DNA of 64,000 bases, taken from NCBI GenBank assembly GCA_900660155.1, contig CABFPE010000138.1, forward strand, positions 599,504 to 663,503, written 5' to 3'. The notes under the pieces are model-generated. The model saw only the letters and a list, made by a program, of their open reading frames with translations. It made no database searches and was not told where the DNA came from. This DNA is from Hofstenia miamia. Taxonomy: Eukaryota > Xenacoelomorpha > Acoela > Hofsteniidae. Position numbers and translations under genes: made by a program. Position 1 is the first letter of the stretch. Each line of letters starts with the position of its first letter. Below are positions 9,700-21,565 of the stretch, one piece after another.

Positions 9700-12563
9700 C
9701 TAATTAAGGATGACTACTCTCTCTCCATAAACCATCTCTGCTGCCTTCTTTATGATTCCATTTGCTTCTGACATTTCCCAGCTTACTTTTTTGTACTGCT
9801 CCTCTTTTGTAATTTTCAACACAACATCTTTTTTGGTTGTTAACATCTTTTTGTGTTTTAGAAATGATGGTTTCTTTAATGTTTTCAATATTGTACACAT
9901 GCTTCTCAGCTTGTTCAACTTTTTGTTAAATATGTTGTAATGCTTTTAGTATAGACATAATCCTTTTATAACTATCATTAGCGTCATTATAGCATCAATC
10001 CTGCTCATGTGAGCCAACTCAGGATGAATTTCAGTGTTAGAGTAAAAGAATTCATATGTTGATCTCAGTGATTTTGAAATTGATGCTTCATTGTAGAAAG
10101 CACTTATATTTTCTTGTACTTCTTCTCTTGTGATTTCTTCTGGTTTGTTCTTTCCTAATCTTATCATTGTTATAATTTCCACACATCTCATCACATCATA
10201 ATATCAGTACTGTGAGCTCCATGCTATATCATTTATTCCTGAAAACAGTATGACTGTTTGAATTGTTCATTTTTCAATTTCTTGTCAGACCTTGTGTATT
10301 TGCTTGTGTATGGCCTCTCCTTCTCTATATAGATCGTATGGTGTGACTTCTCCTTCTAATTAGATTCTCTCTTTGTTATTATTTTTCAGCAAAATTTCTT
10401 TCAATTTCTTATATCTCTCATCATTTACTGTCTTTTCTGCTTCCTGTTGTGTATTCATGTATGTATTCTCTTCATGCCAGAATGCTCTAACAGCCTTTTT
10501 ATCTTTTAGCCTCCATGTTGGCAATAGCATTGGTATTGAGATCATTGGTGGCGGTGTGTATTTTAATAGTGTAGTCATTGTTTGTTTCTCTATTGCCTGG
10601 TAGGATCCTTGCATTTGTGCTGTTGTCGCCATTCCAAAGGTTGCTGGATAATTATTTTTGGCTTTCTTGATAGTCTCCCAAAACATATTTGTTAGACCAT
10701 GTTTCATTAAATTCTGTGCTGTTTCTGGTTTTATTATCATTTTTGAAGTAATACATTTGATATCCACTGCTATCTGATTTTGTGGATGTAACATTTCATC
10801 AATCAATTTTTGTGTGAAAGCTTCTGTACATAATATCTTAATTAACAATTTCATTTCACATTCATATACTTCACTGTATATTCTTTGTACTATGTTATTT
10901 GTGCGCTCTCTTCTTACTGTGATCTCAACTAGCAGTCTTTCATCATCTGTGTCTACCCATGATATTTTGCTTGGTTCTTGTTCTCCCCATTTTTCCATGT
11001 TCACTTTGTCAATTACTCTTTGAGTATTTGGGGTTAGTGCTATTTTTGTCGATTGTAGCAGTGTGTCTTCAATTTGCATCTCTTCTTGACTTTTACTCAC
11101 CTTTTCAATAATCTCAATCAGGCAATTTTGTCCTTCTCTTCACATTGTTTCCAATCTTTTGATTATTTTTGTGTATGCACACTGTGGGTAGTCTTTGAGA
11201 TATTTTCTTATTTCTCTAGTTATTGTTTCATGCACTTTCTTTTCTTCTATCACCTTTATCATTTCCACCATTTCTGCTTGTTCTCTCCTCATTAGTTTTC
11301 GTGTTGTCATCCATGGTTGTTGCTTTAGAGATCTGAGCTTGGTGTTTGATTTTGCACCCCACATGTATTTCTTTGTTTCATCCATTAATATATCAACTTC
11401 ACCCAGGCATATACCTGTTTTATTGGCAATTTCAAGTACACTTGGTCTGCATAGCATATGCTGTTGTGTGAGCAATCTGGTAAAATATTTTTCAAATTTC
11501 TGCTGCATCTTCTTTGTTGGCGATAATGGCAAGATATCAACATATTGTAGCATCCATTGTTTTATGTTCATTGGTATTGGTGCTATGGCTATCTCATCCT
11601 TATATTGGGTGCATTTATTTCTTCAAATAGAAATTTCTTGAAATTTTTCTTTGCTTCCATTTCATGTGCCCTTCTGATTTTGTGCAATACAGCCTCTACT
11701 GATTTGTGATATTTTTTCATTGGAGATTTTATATTGATTAACAGCCATTCCTCTTGTATCAGCTTTTCTGCATTGATTTCCTTCAAGAATTTTGCTATTC
11801 TTTGTAAGTGTTCAGGCGTCTGATTTAAGCTGCATTTTAGAAATATGTTTCCTATCTCTTCCAAATTACTTTCCATTCCTACCAGTTCCATCATTCTCAT
11901 TTGATAGTACATATCAATGGCTATCTTTGGCTCCACCATTATTCTTTGAGCTGGTGCTATTTCGTTGATTTGTAGATCTATCTTAATGAGATCAGATATT
12001 TTCGATTTTTCACTGTCTATAATAAAGAGGTTTTCTAGCTTTATTTCCATCTTGACAAATTCTGGGATTTGTTCTTGATTATGAGGTACAATGATTATGA
12101 CCTTCATTTTGTATTTCTTGGCTATCTGCAGTGTTTCCTCGATATTTGTCTGTAAGGTTTTTGAACCAATCTCACTTTATTTAACAAAATATATCATCAT
12201 TAGGTGGTTCTTATCAAGGTTTACTAGTTTGCATTCTCTTATTATTTTTTTTCTGTTTCTTGTGAGCTTTTGTACGTCTTTCAGGGTAAACTGTTCATCA
12301 AATGTGATATGTACAGTACTTTTGAAATATGGCCAATTGAACTCTTCTTTCATTGTTGTTTTGTAGGCGATTATCATATTACATGTGGGTTGATTCTTTT
12401 TATCTATCACTATTGGGATGGCTAAACTTTCGTTTTCTTTTGTGGATGTGTTTTGTCTGATCAATTGTTTTGTTTCTGGCAACAAATTATCATACAAATT
12501 ATGTCTCATTCTTCTTTTTGTGATGAAGTATGGATGTATATGTTCTTTGCCTATTTTTGTCAT
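9700..12563 (-). pseudogene. outer gypsy third ORF (post-integrase), possible SGNH-like C-terminus
   Basis: Downstream of integrase lie five open minus-strand blocks (12,563-12,177; 12,107-11,589; 11,571-11,140; 11,100-10,360; 10,194-9,946, then on to about 9,703), broken by stops and frameshifts; intact it would be about 950 codons. The same protein, in the same position after integrase, occurs in the nested family A copy at 23.2-26.1 kb, so it is a genuine gypsy gene. The N-terminal part alternates strands and helices and the middle is helical. Near 10.25 kb VILFSGINDI resembles the block III GxND motif of SGNH/GDSL hydrolases, and a later EIHPELAH could be the C-terminal His block. No signal peptide or membrane segment is visible, so it is not a typical env. 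Function is unknown; the hydrolase idea is tentative. Confidence 0.7.
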
Positions 12564-12759
12564 TCAACTTTCTCTCTCTTCTGATCTAGATGATTTTGTC
12601 ATTGTTGAGAGCTGCCTGTGTGAAAATATTTCTGAACTCTGATTTGTTATTGGAAGTGAACTAGCTGAAGGTTGTTCTGAAATATCCATTTCAGAGTCAT
12701 CACTAATTGGCTGGATGTCCGAATCTCTTACAATTTTTAATGCTGTTTCCTCTTTGCCC

Positions 12760-13230
12760 CTTTAGTTGAGTACTACTGGAGGTTGAGGGAGAGTGTGAAT
12801 ATTCTAGTGTTTCCAACCTCACGTCCTTTAGTTTACAATCAGTATCTCGATGATGGCCCTCCTTTATCCGCCTGCCCTTTAATTGGAATTTGGGAGAGGG
12901 TGTCTTTTTTGTCTTTGTCCCTATCCTCATACCCTTTAATTGGTAATCAGATTGCAGAGACCTCTTTCTTACTCTGTGTCGTGTATTGCTGGGTGTTTGA
13001 TTCTCCATCCTCATACCCTTTAATTGGTAATCAGATTGTGGAGCTCATCTTTTAATTCTTCGTCTTTTATTACTAGGTGTTAAATGCTCCATCTTCATCC
13101 CTTGACAATCAGATTGTGGAGACCTAGTTTTTCTTGTACTGCTAGTTGATGTTTCCTCCATCCTCACGCCCTTTAATGGACGATCAGATTGTGGAGTCTT
13201 TTTGCACACTCTTCTGGCTTTCATTGGTGA
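12760..13230 (-). repeat. tandem basic-peptide repeat following integrase
   Basis: On the minus strand a unit of about 80-110 bp recurs around six times, each encoding a core like SDYQLKGMRME or PLKGVRMEE in a Lys/Arg/Ser/Thr/Pro-rich setting. The DNA core CTTTAATTGGTAATCAGATTG (minus-strand complement) can be seen at about 12,937 and 13,018, with diverged versions near 12,830, 12,875, 13,100 and 13,170. It lies between the integrase C-terminus and the third ORF, so it may be a disordered basic tail of one of them. Confidence 0.75.
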
Positions 13231-13501
13231 TCTGTGCATAATGTTGGTTCTCTTCATTTTTCCTAAATTCAGTTACTAAACTAATATCCCATATTTTGGG
13301 GTCATATTTCATTTTATTTTTTACTGCCCTCTGGGGCATTACTCTTCTTTCAACTTCAGGTTCATCATTTTTAGGTCTATATTCTTCCTGAAATTCTTCT
13401 TCGTGAACACTATCCATCTCAGCATGTGTGCCATCATTAATTTCTAAAATTTTAAATTCCACATTTTTGTCTAGCATCATTTGCTCTATGTCTACTGTTG
13501 C

Positions 13502-14744
13502 TCATTTTAAGTTTTGGAAGTGTAATACCTTTTCGTCATTGAGTTTATAGTTATTGTTTGGTAGTGTTTGCACAATAGTGAATGGCCCTGATCACTGTGT
13601 TTTTAGCTTCCTTACCTGGTTCACGTCTTGTGTTCTTATTAAAGTGTATGCATAAACCTTATCCCCTTCCTTGTGTGGTTTCCCATAGATTTTCTTGTTA
13701 AAATTTCTTTCTTGTCTTATTGCAGATCTTTTTGTATTGTGACAGATTGCTTCATGAATTCCTGTAATTTGGTCTTTGATCTTTCTTATATATTTGTTAT
13801 CCAGTTTGTTGGAGTATGCATGGTATTGCATTGATATAGGTGTTGCCACTTCTCTTCCATACATAGCTTTGTATGGGGCCATCCCAGTTGTTGAGTTTAC
13901 CAAGGTGTTGTAGAAATATTCTACCATTGCTATGACCTCTTTCCAATCTCTACCTCCTATTCTTGATGTTAACACTATTATTAATTTAATCATAGTTCTA
14001 TTCAGTCTCTCAACAGCTCTGTTTGCCTTTGGGTGATACACTGTTGTTTTTTCAGTTAAAATTTCCATTAATTTAGTCATTTCTTCAATTAGTTTGCTTT
14101 CAAATTGCACTTCTCTATCTGATACTATTGTTTGCATTGGTCCAAATTTCAAGTATCCATTCCTTCATGATTTTCTCTGTCACTATTTTTGCCATTGTCA
14201 AATATAATGGGATCATTTGTGCATACTTTGTGAAATTATCCACCAATACTAGTATGTATTGATATCTCTCATCATCCTGTGATAATTTTTTCAAATCAAC
14301 ATGCATGATTTCATTTGGTGCAGTCACTATTATTTTTTCCAGTGGTGTCCTCTGTCTTGGGAAATGGCTTTTGTTGTTTATCAGGCACATTGCACACTTG
14401 ATAATTATGTCTTCCACCGTCCTTCTAATACTTGTTGTTATGAATCTTGCATTAAATGTTTTTTCTGTTTGAATTATCCTGATATGTCCGTTTTCATGTA
14501 CTTTCCTTACCAATACCCTTTTGTAGTACTCAGGAATTGCTATTCTTAGTGTTTTTCCTTGAACATATAGAAGTCCATTGTTATTTACCTTCCATTTGTA
14601 TCTTTGGAAATAGCTATTAGCTTCTTTCCCTAGAATCCTTTTCTCATCACACACTTTCACTATTATTTCTCGCAAAATGATATCTGTTTGCTGTTTCTCA
14701 ATTATGTTGTTTTCAGTGATCTCTTCTTTGATTGCTATGAGCAT
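13502..14744 (-). pseudogene. outer gypsy integrase
   Basis: Two overlapping open blocks (14,744-14,115 and 14,152-13,592) give a nearly whole Ty3/gypsy integrase with one frameshift near 14,130. In order: zinc-binding HENGH and CAMC; the core DDE triad with aspartates in HVDLKKL and VSDREVQF and the glutamate in AVERLNR; then VEYFYN. After a stop a GPF/GPY-like stretch (SGPFTIVQTLPNNNY) continues to about 13,500. No chromodomain was recognised. The catalytic residues are all present, so the damage is frameshift and stops rather than active-site loss. Confidence 0.88.
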
Positions 14745-14759
14745 TATTGTGTTCCCTTT

Positions 14760-16098
14760 CTTATCTGAGATAATTTTGGGTAATTCTTTATACTTGTTAT
14801 GACGTAAGAATTGAAATTGTTTCTTTTCACCATCTATTTTTTCAATATCTCTTTGATACTTTGGTAGGGCCGTCCAAAAATCTGCATTTTTGTGTAGTGT
14901 GCCCTTTCAGTATTCTATTGTGAACTTGAATTCATTAAGATATTTAATCCATTGTGACACTATTGACGATTTATCACCTGAAAACTTTTTTAACCACACT
15001 AGTCTGCTATTATTGGTTCTTACTTTAAAGTTTTGCCCTATCAAGAAATAATGAAATTTTTTAATACTAATGCCAACATTTCCAATTTAGTTGATCCATA
15101 ATTTTCTTCACTCTGTTTGAGTTTTCTACTGAAGAACTGTATAGGTACTTCTTTTCCATCTTTTATCTGCCCCAGACATGCACCTATGGTGACATTGCTT
15201 GCATTGCAATCTAAGATAAATTCCTTTTCATAGTCAGGTGTGTTCAATGATGGCATCTTACTTAACTCACTCTTTATGTTGTCTAACTGTTCCTGCTCTC
15301 TCCATGTCCATTCAAAAATCTTATTTTTCTTTAACAATGTCGTCATTTTGTTTGTCTTATGGGCTACATTTGCTATAAAAGATCCATAGTAGTTTATAAA
15401 TCCATAAATCTCTGTAGGTTTTTTTTTCGTTTTTGGACTAGTAATGTTCTGTATCATTTCTTTTGCATTGTTCTTCATTTTTTTCTCTCCTTTCTGTATC
15501 TGTCTTCCCAAGAATACTACTTGTGTTTTCAGAATTTCACATTTTTCCATTTGCACACTGTCCTGTGTTATACAGAATTGTTAATGTTCTATCCAGTTTA
15601 CCCATATGCTCCTTGATTGTATCACTTGCTATCAGAATGTCATCTATGTATACACTTACTCCTTTTTCAATCTTTTTATTATTTTGCTTGAACACTTTTG
15701 TTACATACCTTTGAAAGTTAGCCAGCACATTACATAATCCAAAAGCCATGTACATCCCTTCAAATAGACCATATGGCGTTATAAATGCTGTCTTTTTGAT
15801 GTCTTTAGGCTCCATCAGCACCTGCCAATACGCCTTACATAAGTCTATACAGGCGTAATACTTATTTTTGCTAGCTTCATATATGATATCTTCTATCCTT
15901 GGAAGTGGGTATGTGTCTTTCTTTTTAATAGCATTGAGCTTGCAAAAATCTATGCACAGCCTGTACTTTTTCCCTTGTTTGACAAAGAACATTGACGCAG
16001 CATACAGGCTTTCACTAGGTCTTAATATCTTGTTGTCTATTAGTTCATTCAGAATGGTATTGTAATTTTCTTTCAAATTTTCTGGTAGTCTCTTACAT
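14760..16098 (-). pseudogene. outer gypsy RT and RNase H (C-terminal part of split pol)
   Basis: The RT block (16,098-15,537) begins exactly at the nested LTR and shows RPSESLYAA, LCIDFCKLN, KKDTYPLPRIED and the catalytic YIDDILIAS. A frameshift near 15,545 leads to the RNase H block (15,556-15,041) with FILDCNASN, IGACLGQ and TKLEMLAL. A further degraded stretch (VWLKKFSGDKSS, KGTLHKNADF) links it to integrase. The N-terminal RT, protease and gag lie at 31.6-34.3 kb on the other side of the E1 insertion. Confidence 0.9.
16095..16098. other. target-site duplication ACAT (left of E1)
   Basis: ACAT here and at 31,636-31,639 flank E1. Removing E1 and one copy brings the two halves of the outer RT into the same frame at a conserved position (after a LPC motif). 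Confidence 0.92.
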
Positions 16099-17248
16099 TG
16101 TAGCATCATCCAAAAGGCAACTAAAGCTGAATAACGTCGAATGATTATTAATTGAAATTAATTGTAAAAATTTAGTTAATGAACTTTAGTTATTTTTGTA
16201 AAATGCAACTAAGATTTAATATTGGTCAAAATAAGAAACTTGTTAGCCGATCAAGAGATAATTGACAAATTAAATTGAGCAAACTAACGCTTACATATGA
16301 ACAGCCATATTGGCAGACGAATCATTTGAATTTTAAAATCGGCAGGTACTTTTTGTAGAAATTTTATAAATAGCTTTGATTCAACCATAATTTTGATGAA
16401 CAATAAATTCTTCAGAGTTTATTTATTTTTCATTTCTACTTTATCTGGTTTGATTATTTAATTAAATGTGCAGCTAGGCAAGTTGTGTTTAGTAGTGGCT
16501 GGAATCCATCACGGGATTGATTTTAGGGTCTTTGTGCCAGTCACGAAAGTGCACCTATGTTACGGTTAGGAGTTTTTCGATTCTTGCCTAGTCTGACTAT
16601 CAATCAATACATGTATGAAATAACCAAATGCCTGAAACGACTGGATAGTCGACACTTAGGGATATTTATATATTCTTAAATGTAGGAGACTCGACTATAA
16701 TTGACTTAATAAATGACCTCACATGTAATACTATTAAATGTAGGTATAGGAAACTGCAATCTTATTACTTAAATAATTAAGCCGATAGTTTTACAGTAAT
16801 GGCTATTCTAAATATTTTATTACATGCAGTTAGTGTCAATGCCCGGTTGCTTTATTAAATAAAAACAACAAACACTTTACAACTCTGAGTTTAAGTCAGT
16901 TACAACTTTACTTGAGTGCACACACCGAGCTAACGTAAGGTACACATAACTAATTCCAGTTGAGCTGAGGTGGTGCTGTGGACTCAACCATCGTTGTAGA
17001 AGAGGAGGAGCTGTGTTGTGGAGATCGGCGTTGGGCAGTAGCCCACAGAAGAGCTGAAGAGGAAACATCCGATCACTTCGTCACCTAAACAGTGATCGTG
17101 AATACTCAATCATTTTATTAACATAACTAGTTAATAATAGAGGATAGTCTGATGGTTCGACAATGTAGTAACACCTCACCCGCGAATTACTAAGCACTCA
17201 TTACCAGTAATCAGACATGGCGTAATAAGCTAGGTGGAGGATGTTACA
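16099..17248 (+). repeat. E1 left LTR
   Basis: 1,150 bp, TG...CA ends. A TATAAATAG box lies at 16,365-16,373, and AATAAA at 16,402-16,407 and 16,858-16,863 could be polyadenylation signals. A 63-codon minus-strand frame (16,877-17,068) is shared with the other LTR but has no family resemblance. The same LTR family supplies the copies at 26,878, 29,589, 36,890-38,280 and 41,264. Confidence 0.92.
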
Positions 17249-18480
17249 TTGCAATGCTCAATTGAATGAGAGATACTTTATTGACTCACTCCATGCTCTG
17301 GAAATACAACTTCAAACTCTGGTGACACCCCTGCCTACATCCCCACTGAGGCATAGTAGCCCACCTCACTCTTCACTCTCCCAGTCTAGATCATCCAAGT
17401 ATGTAACTCATGGTGTTTTGCAAGATGCATTTGACGTTTTCTCTGAACACCTTTCAGAGCAAATTTCTGAAATGATTTCTACTCACCTTCCAAGCAGCCC
17501 CATTGTTTCCACCTCTACACCATCTTCACAGCTGGAGAGCCCACCTTTACACAGTCAGTTTTGACTCAAGTTCCTATGCTAACCACAGTTGCCACTTCAA
17601 TTTTGTCTGTGCTGAATGTGACCATTTTGCCTCCTGCACTGGTAAACAGTTGTGTTACTCCCACTGTTGTAACTCTGATCACCCTGCACAGTCATGCAAT
17701 TTTTCCATGTCCACTCTGAAGAGTGACCCTTGATTTATTCAATCAATCCTACCCATGGCTACTGCTGGAGCTGATACCACTAACTTATTCAATTGTCATT
17801 TGATATTACCTAAATTCACTGGGAAGATCAACAACATTTTACAATCTTTTGAAGAATGGTTCTTTCTCTTTGAGTTAACAATGTGTGTGGCAGTATAAGG
17901 CTACGCAAGATGCTGCTGTTGCTCAATTCCCCACCTACCTTCAAGGTTTCATGTACAATCAGTACATGATGCTGGATCAGGACATGAAGACTAACTATCA
18001 ACTTCTTATCAGATACTTTGAGGACCATTACAAGGCACCTCATATCATGCATCAGTATAAGATGCTCCTTTGTGATCTTTCATTCAAAAGAGGTGATGAT
18101 GTTTGCACATACATCATGCAGGTAGAAAGGCTGTTTTGTTTTTAAGCAAGCTCACTCCCAAGTATTCAAAGCATGATCTTTTTTCATATATTTGTCGAGG
18201 CTTCCTCCCTAACATCCAAAACTGCCTCAAACTCAAATGTGGTCCTGAGGACTATCTCAGTCTAATTATTCATAAGGCTATCAGCATAATATATATGCTG
18301 CACAACACCACTTGTATTGAAAGGATGTTGCAGATCCCAAAGTTGGTTCTTCTTCACCAAAGTTTCCTGCCTCTTCAAGCACCATTGCTTCCACCATGAA
18401 AATAGAACTTGAGCATACCCACTGTGGCCAGAAAGGGCACACTAAATCTCAGTGCCAAGCTGTAATTCATTTAGTTGCCA
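17249..18480 (+). pseudogene. family A gag, 5'-truncated and frameshifted
   Basis: Starts abruptly at the LTR edge in mid-gag. Pieces in changing frames read ALEIQLQTL, LPKFTGKINN with FEEWFFLFE, FPTYLQGFMYNQYMMLD, HQYKMLLCDLSFKRGDDV, YIMQVERLF, YSKHDLFSYICRGF. Each aligns in order with the outer gypsy gag (LPKFTGR, EWVQMFE, YQMLLNGMK, YMSQVERLL). A nucleocapsid knuckle at about 18,430 reads HCGQKGHTKSQC with the first cysteine of CX2CX4HX4C missing. About 450 bp of gag start is absent but is present in the inverted copy near 29.3 kb. Confidence 0.8.
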
Positions 18481-18559
18481 ATGGCAATGGCTTCATCATT
18501 GATGAACCTGAGGACCAAGAGTGCTCTCTCAAATCACCTGTCAGCTCAGTTACTCAGTT

Positions 18560-19412
18560 AGACTAGTTGGAGTACTGCCTCATTGATCATTAGTGATTCT
18601 TATTGCTCTAAGCTGTGTATGACATGAAACAATTTACTTCCATCTACTGCATGTCTGTTGGATGCTTCAGGAAATTCCCTCTCACTCAAAGGTTGCATAC
18701 TGAATCTAGAGCTGTGCATTAAGTTTCTCTGAATGTGTAATAGTCAAGCCCCATCATTGGTAATGAGTCCCATTACCACTGACTAAGCCTACACTGGCAA
18801 CATTATGATTTCTGGATTTAAAGGAAAACGCTTTTGTAGAGTTAACTTCTCTCCTGATCTTTGTCTTGCTTTGAAAGGAAAGACATGTGTCACTATTTTA
18901 AAAAGTTATGATTCTCTGGTTAAAATAGATCCATCTCGACTGAAACTAGTTGCAAGTCTGGTTCATTTGGAATTCCAGGCTGCTGCTTGTTCACCAATAC
19001 TAACTGCCATTCACAATCTGGCAGAGCCAAGTGACAATGTTCAGATCCTCCTGTTAATGAGCAGATGCATCTGCATCTTAGCTCTCAGGAGCACAAGTCA
19101 CTTTCTCATCTGCTCCAGCAGCATCATGAGGTCTTCAATTACAGTTCAATCAGTGTTGTCAGGCCATTGGAGAACAGCACTCCATAGTAACCAAGAATGA
19201 CCATCCAATTCACATGCCCATCTGAAGAGTACCAGAAAACCTCTGAGAAGAGTATGAAAAGATCCTAAGCAATCTCATAGAGAGTGGTGTTATTCAGGCT
19301 AGCAATAGCCCCTATGCAGCTCCCACCATCTTCATTAAGCAGGGCAACAAGTACCACCTTTGCATGGACTTTAGAAAGCTTAATGACGTTACAGTAAAGG
19401 ATGTGTACCCAA
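18560..19412 (+). pseudogene. family A protease and RT start, broken off
   Basis: A degraded protease segment (LLDASGNSLSLKG, like LINASGDYIDVKG of the outer element) is followed by an open block 18,805-19,200 and then the RT N-terminus (VPENL, SNSPYAAPTIFIKQGNKYHLCMDF, KLNDVTVKDVYP). Directly after VYP the sequence switches to gag of a different family. The rest of family A RT, RNase H and integrase is missing from the window. Confidence 0.78.
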
Positions 19413-19956
19413 GATGAAGAAGACAGATGACATCCGCAATTACATACAACAGGTTGAGAGGCTGGTCACACTCAGCTCAAGAGAGAACCAATATTCAAAA
19501 TACGATCTCTTTTCGCACATTTGTAAAGGGATGCCCGACAATATAAGAGCACAATTTGAAATTAAGTGTGACATAGACGACAAATTGGAGAAGATGATCA
19601 GAAAAGCGGTGGACATACAAGCTATGATCGAAAACAATGCGAGAATAAATGAAAAGGCAGCTTGGCATAGAGAACCACCAATGTGGAGGAGCAACCTTAA
19701 ACTGAAAACCACAACGAAAATGTACGAGACAGACAAACAGGAAAAAACGATAAGAGTGAAAACCAGAGACGGAAAAACGAAGAAGGTTTGTGAAAAAGAC
19801 GTTAAATGTTATAATTGCGGAAAGAAAGGACACAAAAGAGATGAGTGCCACAAACAAATAAATATGATTGGAGAAGAACAAGGGTACTTTGAAGAAGAGG
19901 ACCTAATAGAATCGGAGGGAGAAACAAACAAAGAACCCCAAACTGAAGAGGAATAG
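19413..19956 (+). CDS. family B gag, C-terminal half with nucleocapsid
   Basis: An uninterrupted 180-codon frame. It opens in mid-gag (KKTDDIRNYIQQVERL, then YSKYDLFSHICKGMP) and runs through a Lys-rich region to a perfect zinc knuckle, CYNCGKKGHKRDEC (CX2CX4HX4C), ending in an acidic tail (EEQGYFEEEDLIESEGE). The N-terminal half is absent because the block begins at the junction with family A RT. Base composition is visibly less AT-rich than the flanks, and the frames are cleaner than family A or the outer copy. Confidence 0.85.
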
Positions 19957-20000
19957 GAAAACTAAGTGGAGGGCCGACTCCTAAAAACCGCACAGCAGTA

Positions 20001-20768
20001 ATGATTATGGCAAACATGGATACAGTGAACACAATAACAATATTGGTTAACGGAATAATGATAAAAGCAACCATCGATACGGGAGTGGCAACTTTGATAA
20101 ATATGGACGACTGCACAACAAAAGTAGGGTTCTCAAGAGAGGATCTCACTAAGTGTAACAAAAGACTCATCAATGCATCTGGCGAATATATCGATACTAA
20201 GGGAATACTGGAAGCAGTTCAGCTAAGAGTGGCGAACACTACATTTGAACAATCACTGGTAGTAGTGGATACACACAATAACATGCTACCATATGAGATA
20301 ATTTTGGGAGACGACTTCCTCATAAAAAACAAATGCGTCATCAACTATGCAGATAGAACCATCAAAGTTAAAGAGGAAGAGATTGAGATCAGAGAAGAAC
20401 AGGGCAGAGACAAAACAATCACGTTCGAATTGCAGGAAGACATACATTTGCAGCCGCATCAATGGAAAATGTATAAGATCAGAACAGAGGAAGCAATCAC
20501 AGCCGATGTAATGATCAATGAGAATAAAGGAATAAACACAAAAAGGGTGTCAATGCCGTCAAGTATATGTGCAGTAAAAGGTGGAAAGGGTAAAATTTCA
20601 ATTCTCAACCCAACCAATCAGAATGTAAACTTAAAGAAATCACACATCAGGATATTTGGAAAGCATTGGAGGACGAAGATGGAGACGATGACTTGTATGG
20701 TCGATTTGAGGACTTACAAGTGGAAGTGCAAAGTACTCCACATGGCCGACACAAGGGCAAGTGGATGA
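20001..20768 (+). CDS. family B aspartic protease region
   Basis: A 255-codon frame 45 bp after gag. The active-site triad is in KATIDTGVATLIN (DTG), followed by LINASGEYIDTKG and PYEIILGDDFLIKN, the hydrophobic-hydrophobic-Gly flap and LG.DFL motifs of Ty3/gypsy proteases. The C-terminal half is a linker toward RT (SMPSSICAVKGGKGKISILN) and overlaps the start of the RT frame by about 100 bp, implying a frameshift between them. Confidence 0.85.
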   Translation: MIMANMDTVNTITILVNGIMIKATIDTGVATLINMDDCTTKVGFSREDLTKCNKRLINASGEYIDTKGILEAVQLRVANTTFEQSLVVVDTHNNMLPYEIILGDDFLIKNKCVINYADRTIKVKEEEIEIREEQGRDKTITFELQEDIHLQPHQWKMYKIRTEEAITADVMINENKGINTKRVSMPSSICAVKGGKGKISILNPTNQNVNLKKSHIRIFGKHWRTKMETMTCMVDLRTYKWKCKVLHMADTRASG

Positions 20769-21565
20769 ACACCATCCAAGTCGTGAGTATTCCCAAAAGC
20801 CGATTCAAGGGCATTGGGACGAAAGCAACTGATGACAAATACAAGTTCCCAGACATTGAGAGCGAGAATTACCAACACCTGAACAAAGAGGAGATACAAC
20901 TGCTAAGAAATATGCTAAGACGACATAAGCGAATATTCAACTATGGAGAGATAAGTGTTGGGCAGGCAATAGGGGAGAAACATAAGATAGTAACAACTAC
21001 TGACAAGCCAATAAAACTCCCCTGTAGAAGAGTGCCCAAACAAATGAAAGACAAATACAATCGAATACTTGAAGAATTGATAGGCAATAAAATTATACGA
21101 CCAAGCGAGAGTCCCTATGCAGCACCAATGGTGTTCGTGAAGCAGGGAGAAAAATACCAGCTATGCATAGATTTTCGGAAGTTGAATGAAGTGACGAAGA
21201 AAGATTCCTATCCTCTGCCAAGGATAGAAGACATGTTATATGAAGCAAGCAAGCACAAATACTTTACGACATTAGACTTGTGCAAGGCATATTGGCAAGT
21301 ACGAATGGAGGAAAACGATATCGAGAAGACAGCATTCATAACACCGTACTGGCTGTATGAGTGGATCTACATGGCGTTCGGGCTATGCAATGAGCCGGCG
21401 ACGTTTCAAAGATATATAACAAAAGTTTTGAAAAACAAAAAGCATAGAATGGAGGATGGTATCAATGCATACATAGACGATATAATCGTAACAAGCGATA
21501 CAATACAAGAGCATATAGAGAAACTGGATAGAACGCTAACAATCCTAGGGAAAGCAGGACTCTGA
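20666..21565 (+). CDS. family B reverse transcriptase
   Basis: A 299-codon open frame with the complete Ty3/gypsy RT palm: IKLPCRRVPKQMKDKY, RPSESPYAAPMVFVKQG, QLCIDFRKLNEV, SYPLPRIEDML, LDLCKAYWQVRM, TAFITPYWLY, and the catalytic YIDDIIVTSD. It ends in a TGA within KAGL*INGNKCEI, after which the polymerase connection continues at 21,644. One stop and small frame changes are the only visible damage. Confidence 0.88.
   Translation: MEDEDGDDDLYGRFEDLQVEVQSTPHGRHKGKWMNTIQVVSIPKSRFKGIGTKATDDKYKFPDIESENYQHLNKEEIQLLRNMLRRHKRIFNYGEISVGQAIGEKHKIVTTTDKPIKLPCRRVPKQMKDKYNRILEELIGNKIIRPSESPYAAPMVFVKQGEKYQLCIDFRKLNEVTKKDSYPLPRIEDMLYEASKHKYFTTLDLCKAYWQVRMEENDIEKTAFITPYWLYEWIYMAFGLCNEPATFQRYITKVLKNKKHRMEDGINAYIDDIIVTSDTIQEHIEKLDRTLTILGKAGL

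Noticed and set aside
9700-12563. env gene of an errantivirus-like element
   Set aside because: No signal peptide, furin-type site or transmembrane segment; homologous pieces in family A also lack them.
11195-12642. Plus-strand frames of up to 148 codons, hydrophobic
   Set aside because: Antisense shadows of the minus-strand third ORF; poly-Lys/Asn coding gives Phe/Leu-rich reverse frames.
13502-13600. Integrase chromodomain
   Set aside because: Only a GPY/F-like stretch is seen; no chromodomain aromatic pattern.
16877-17068. 63-codon minus frame shared by both E1 LTRs (also 31,265-31,456)
   Set aside because: Shared only because the LTRs are copies; no motif and no independent conservation.
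19440-20173. Minus-strand hydrophobic frames resembling membrane proteins
   Set aside because: Antisense of the family B gag and protease.
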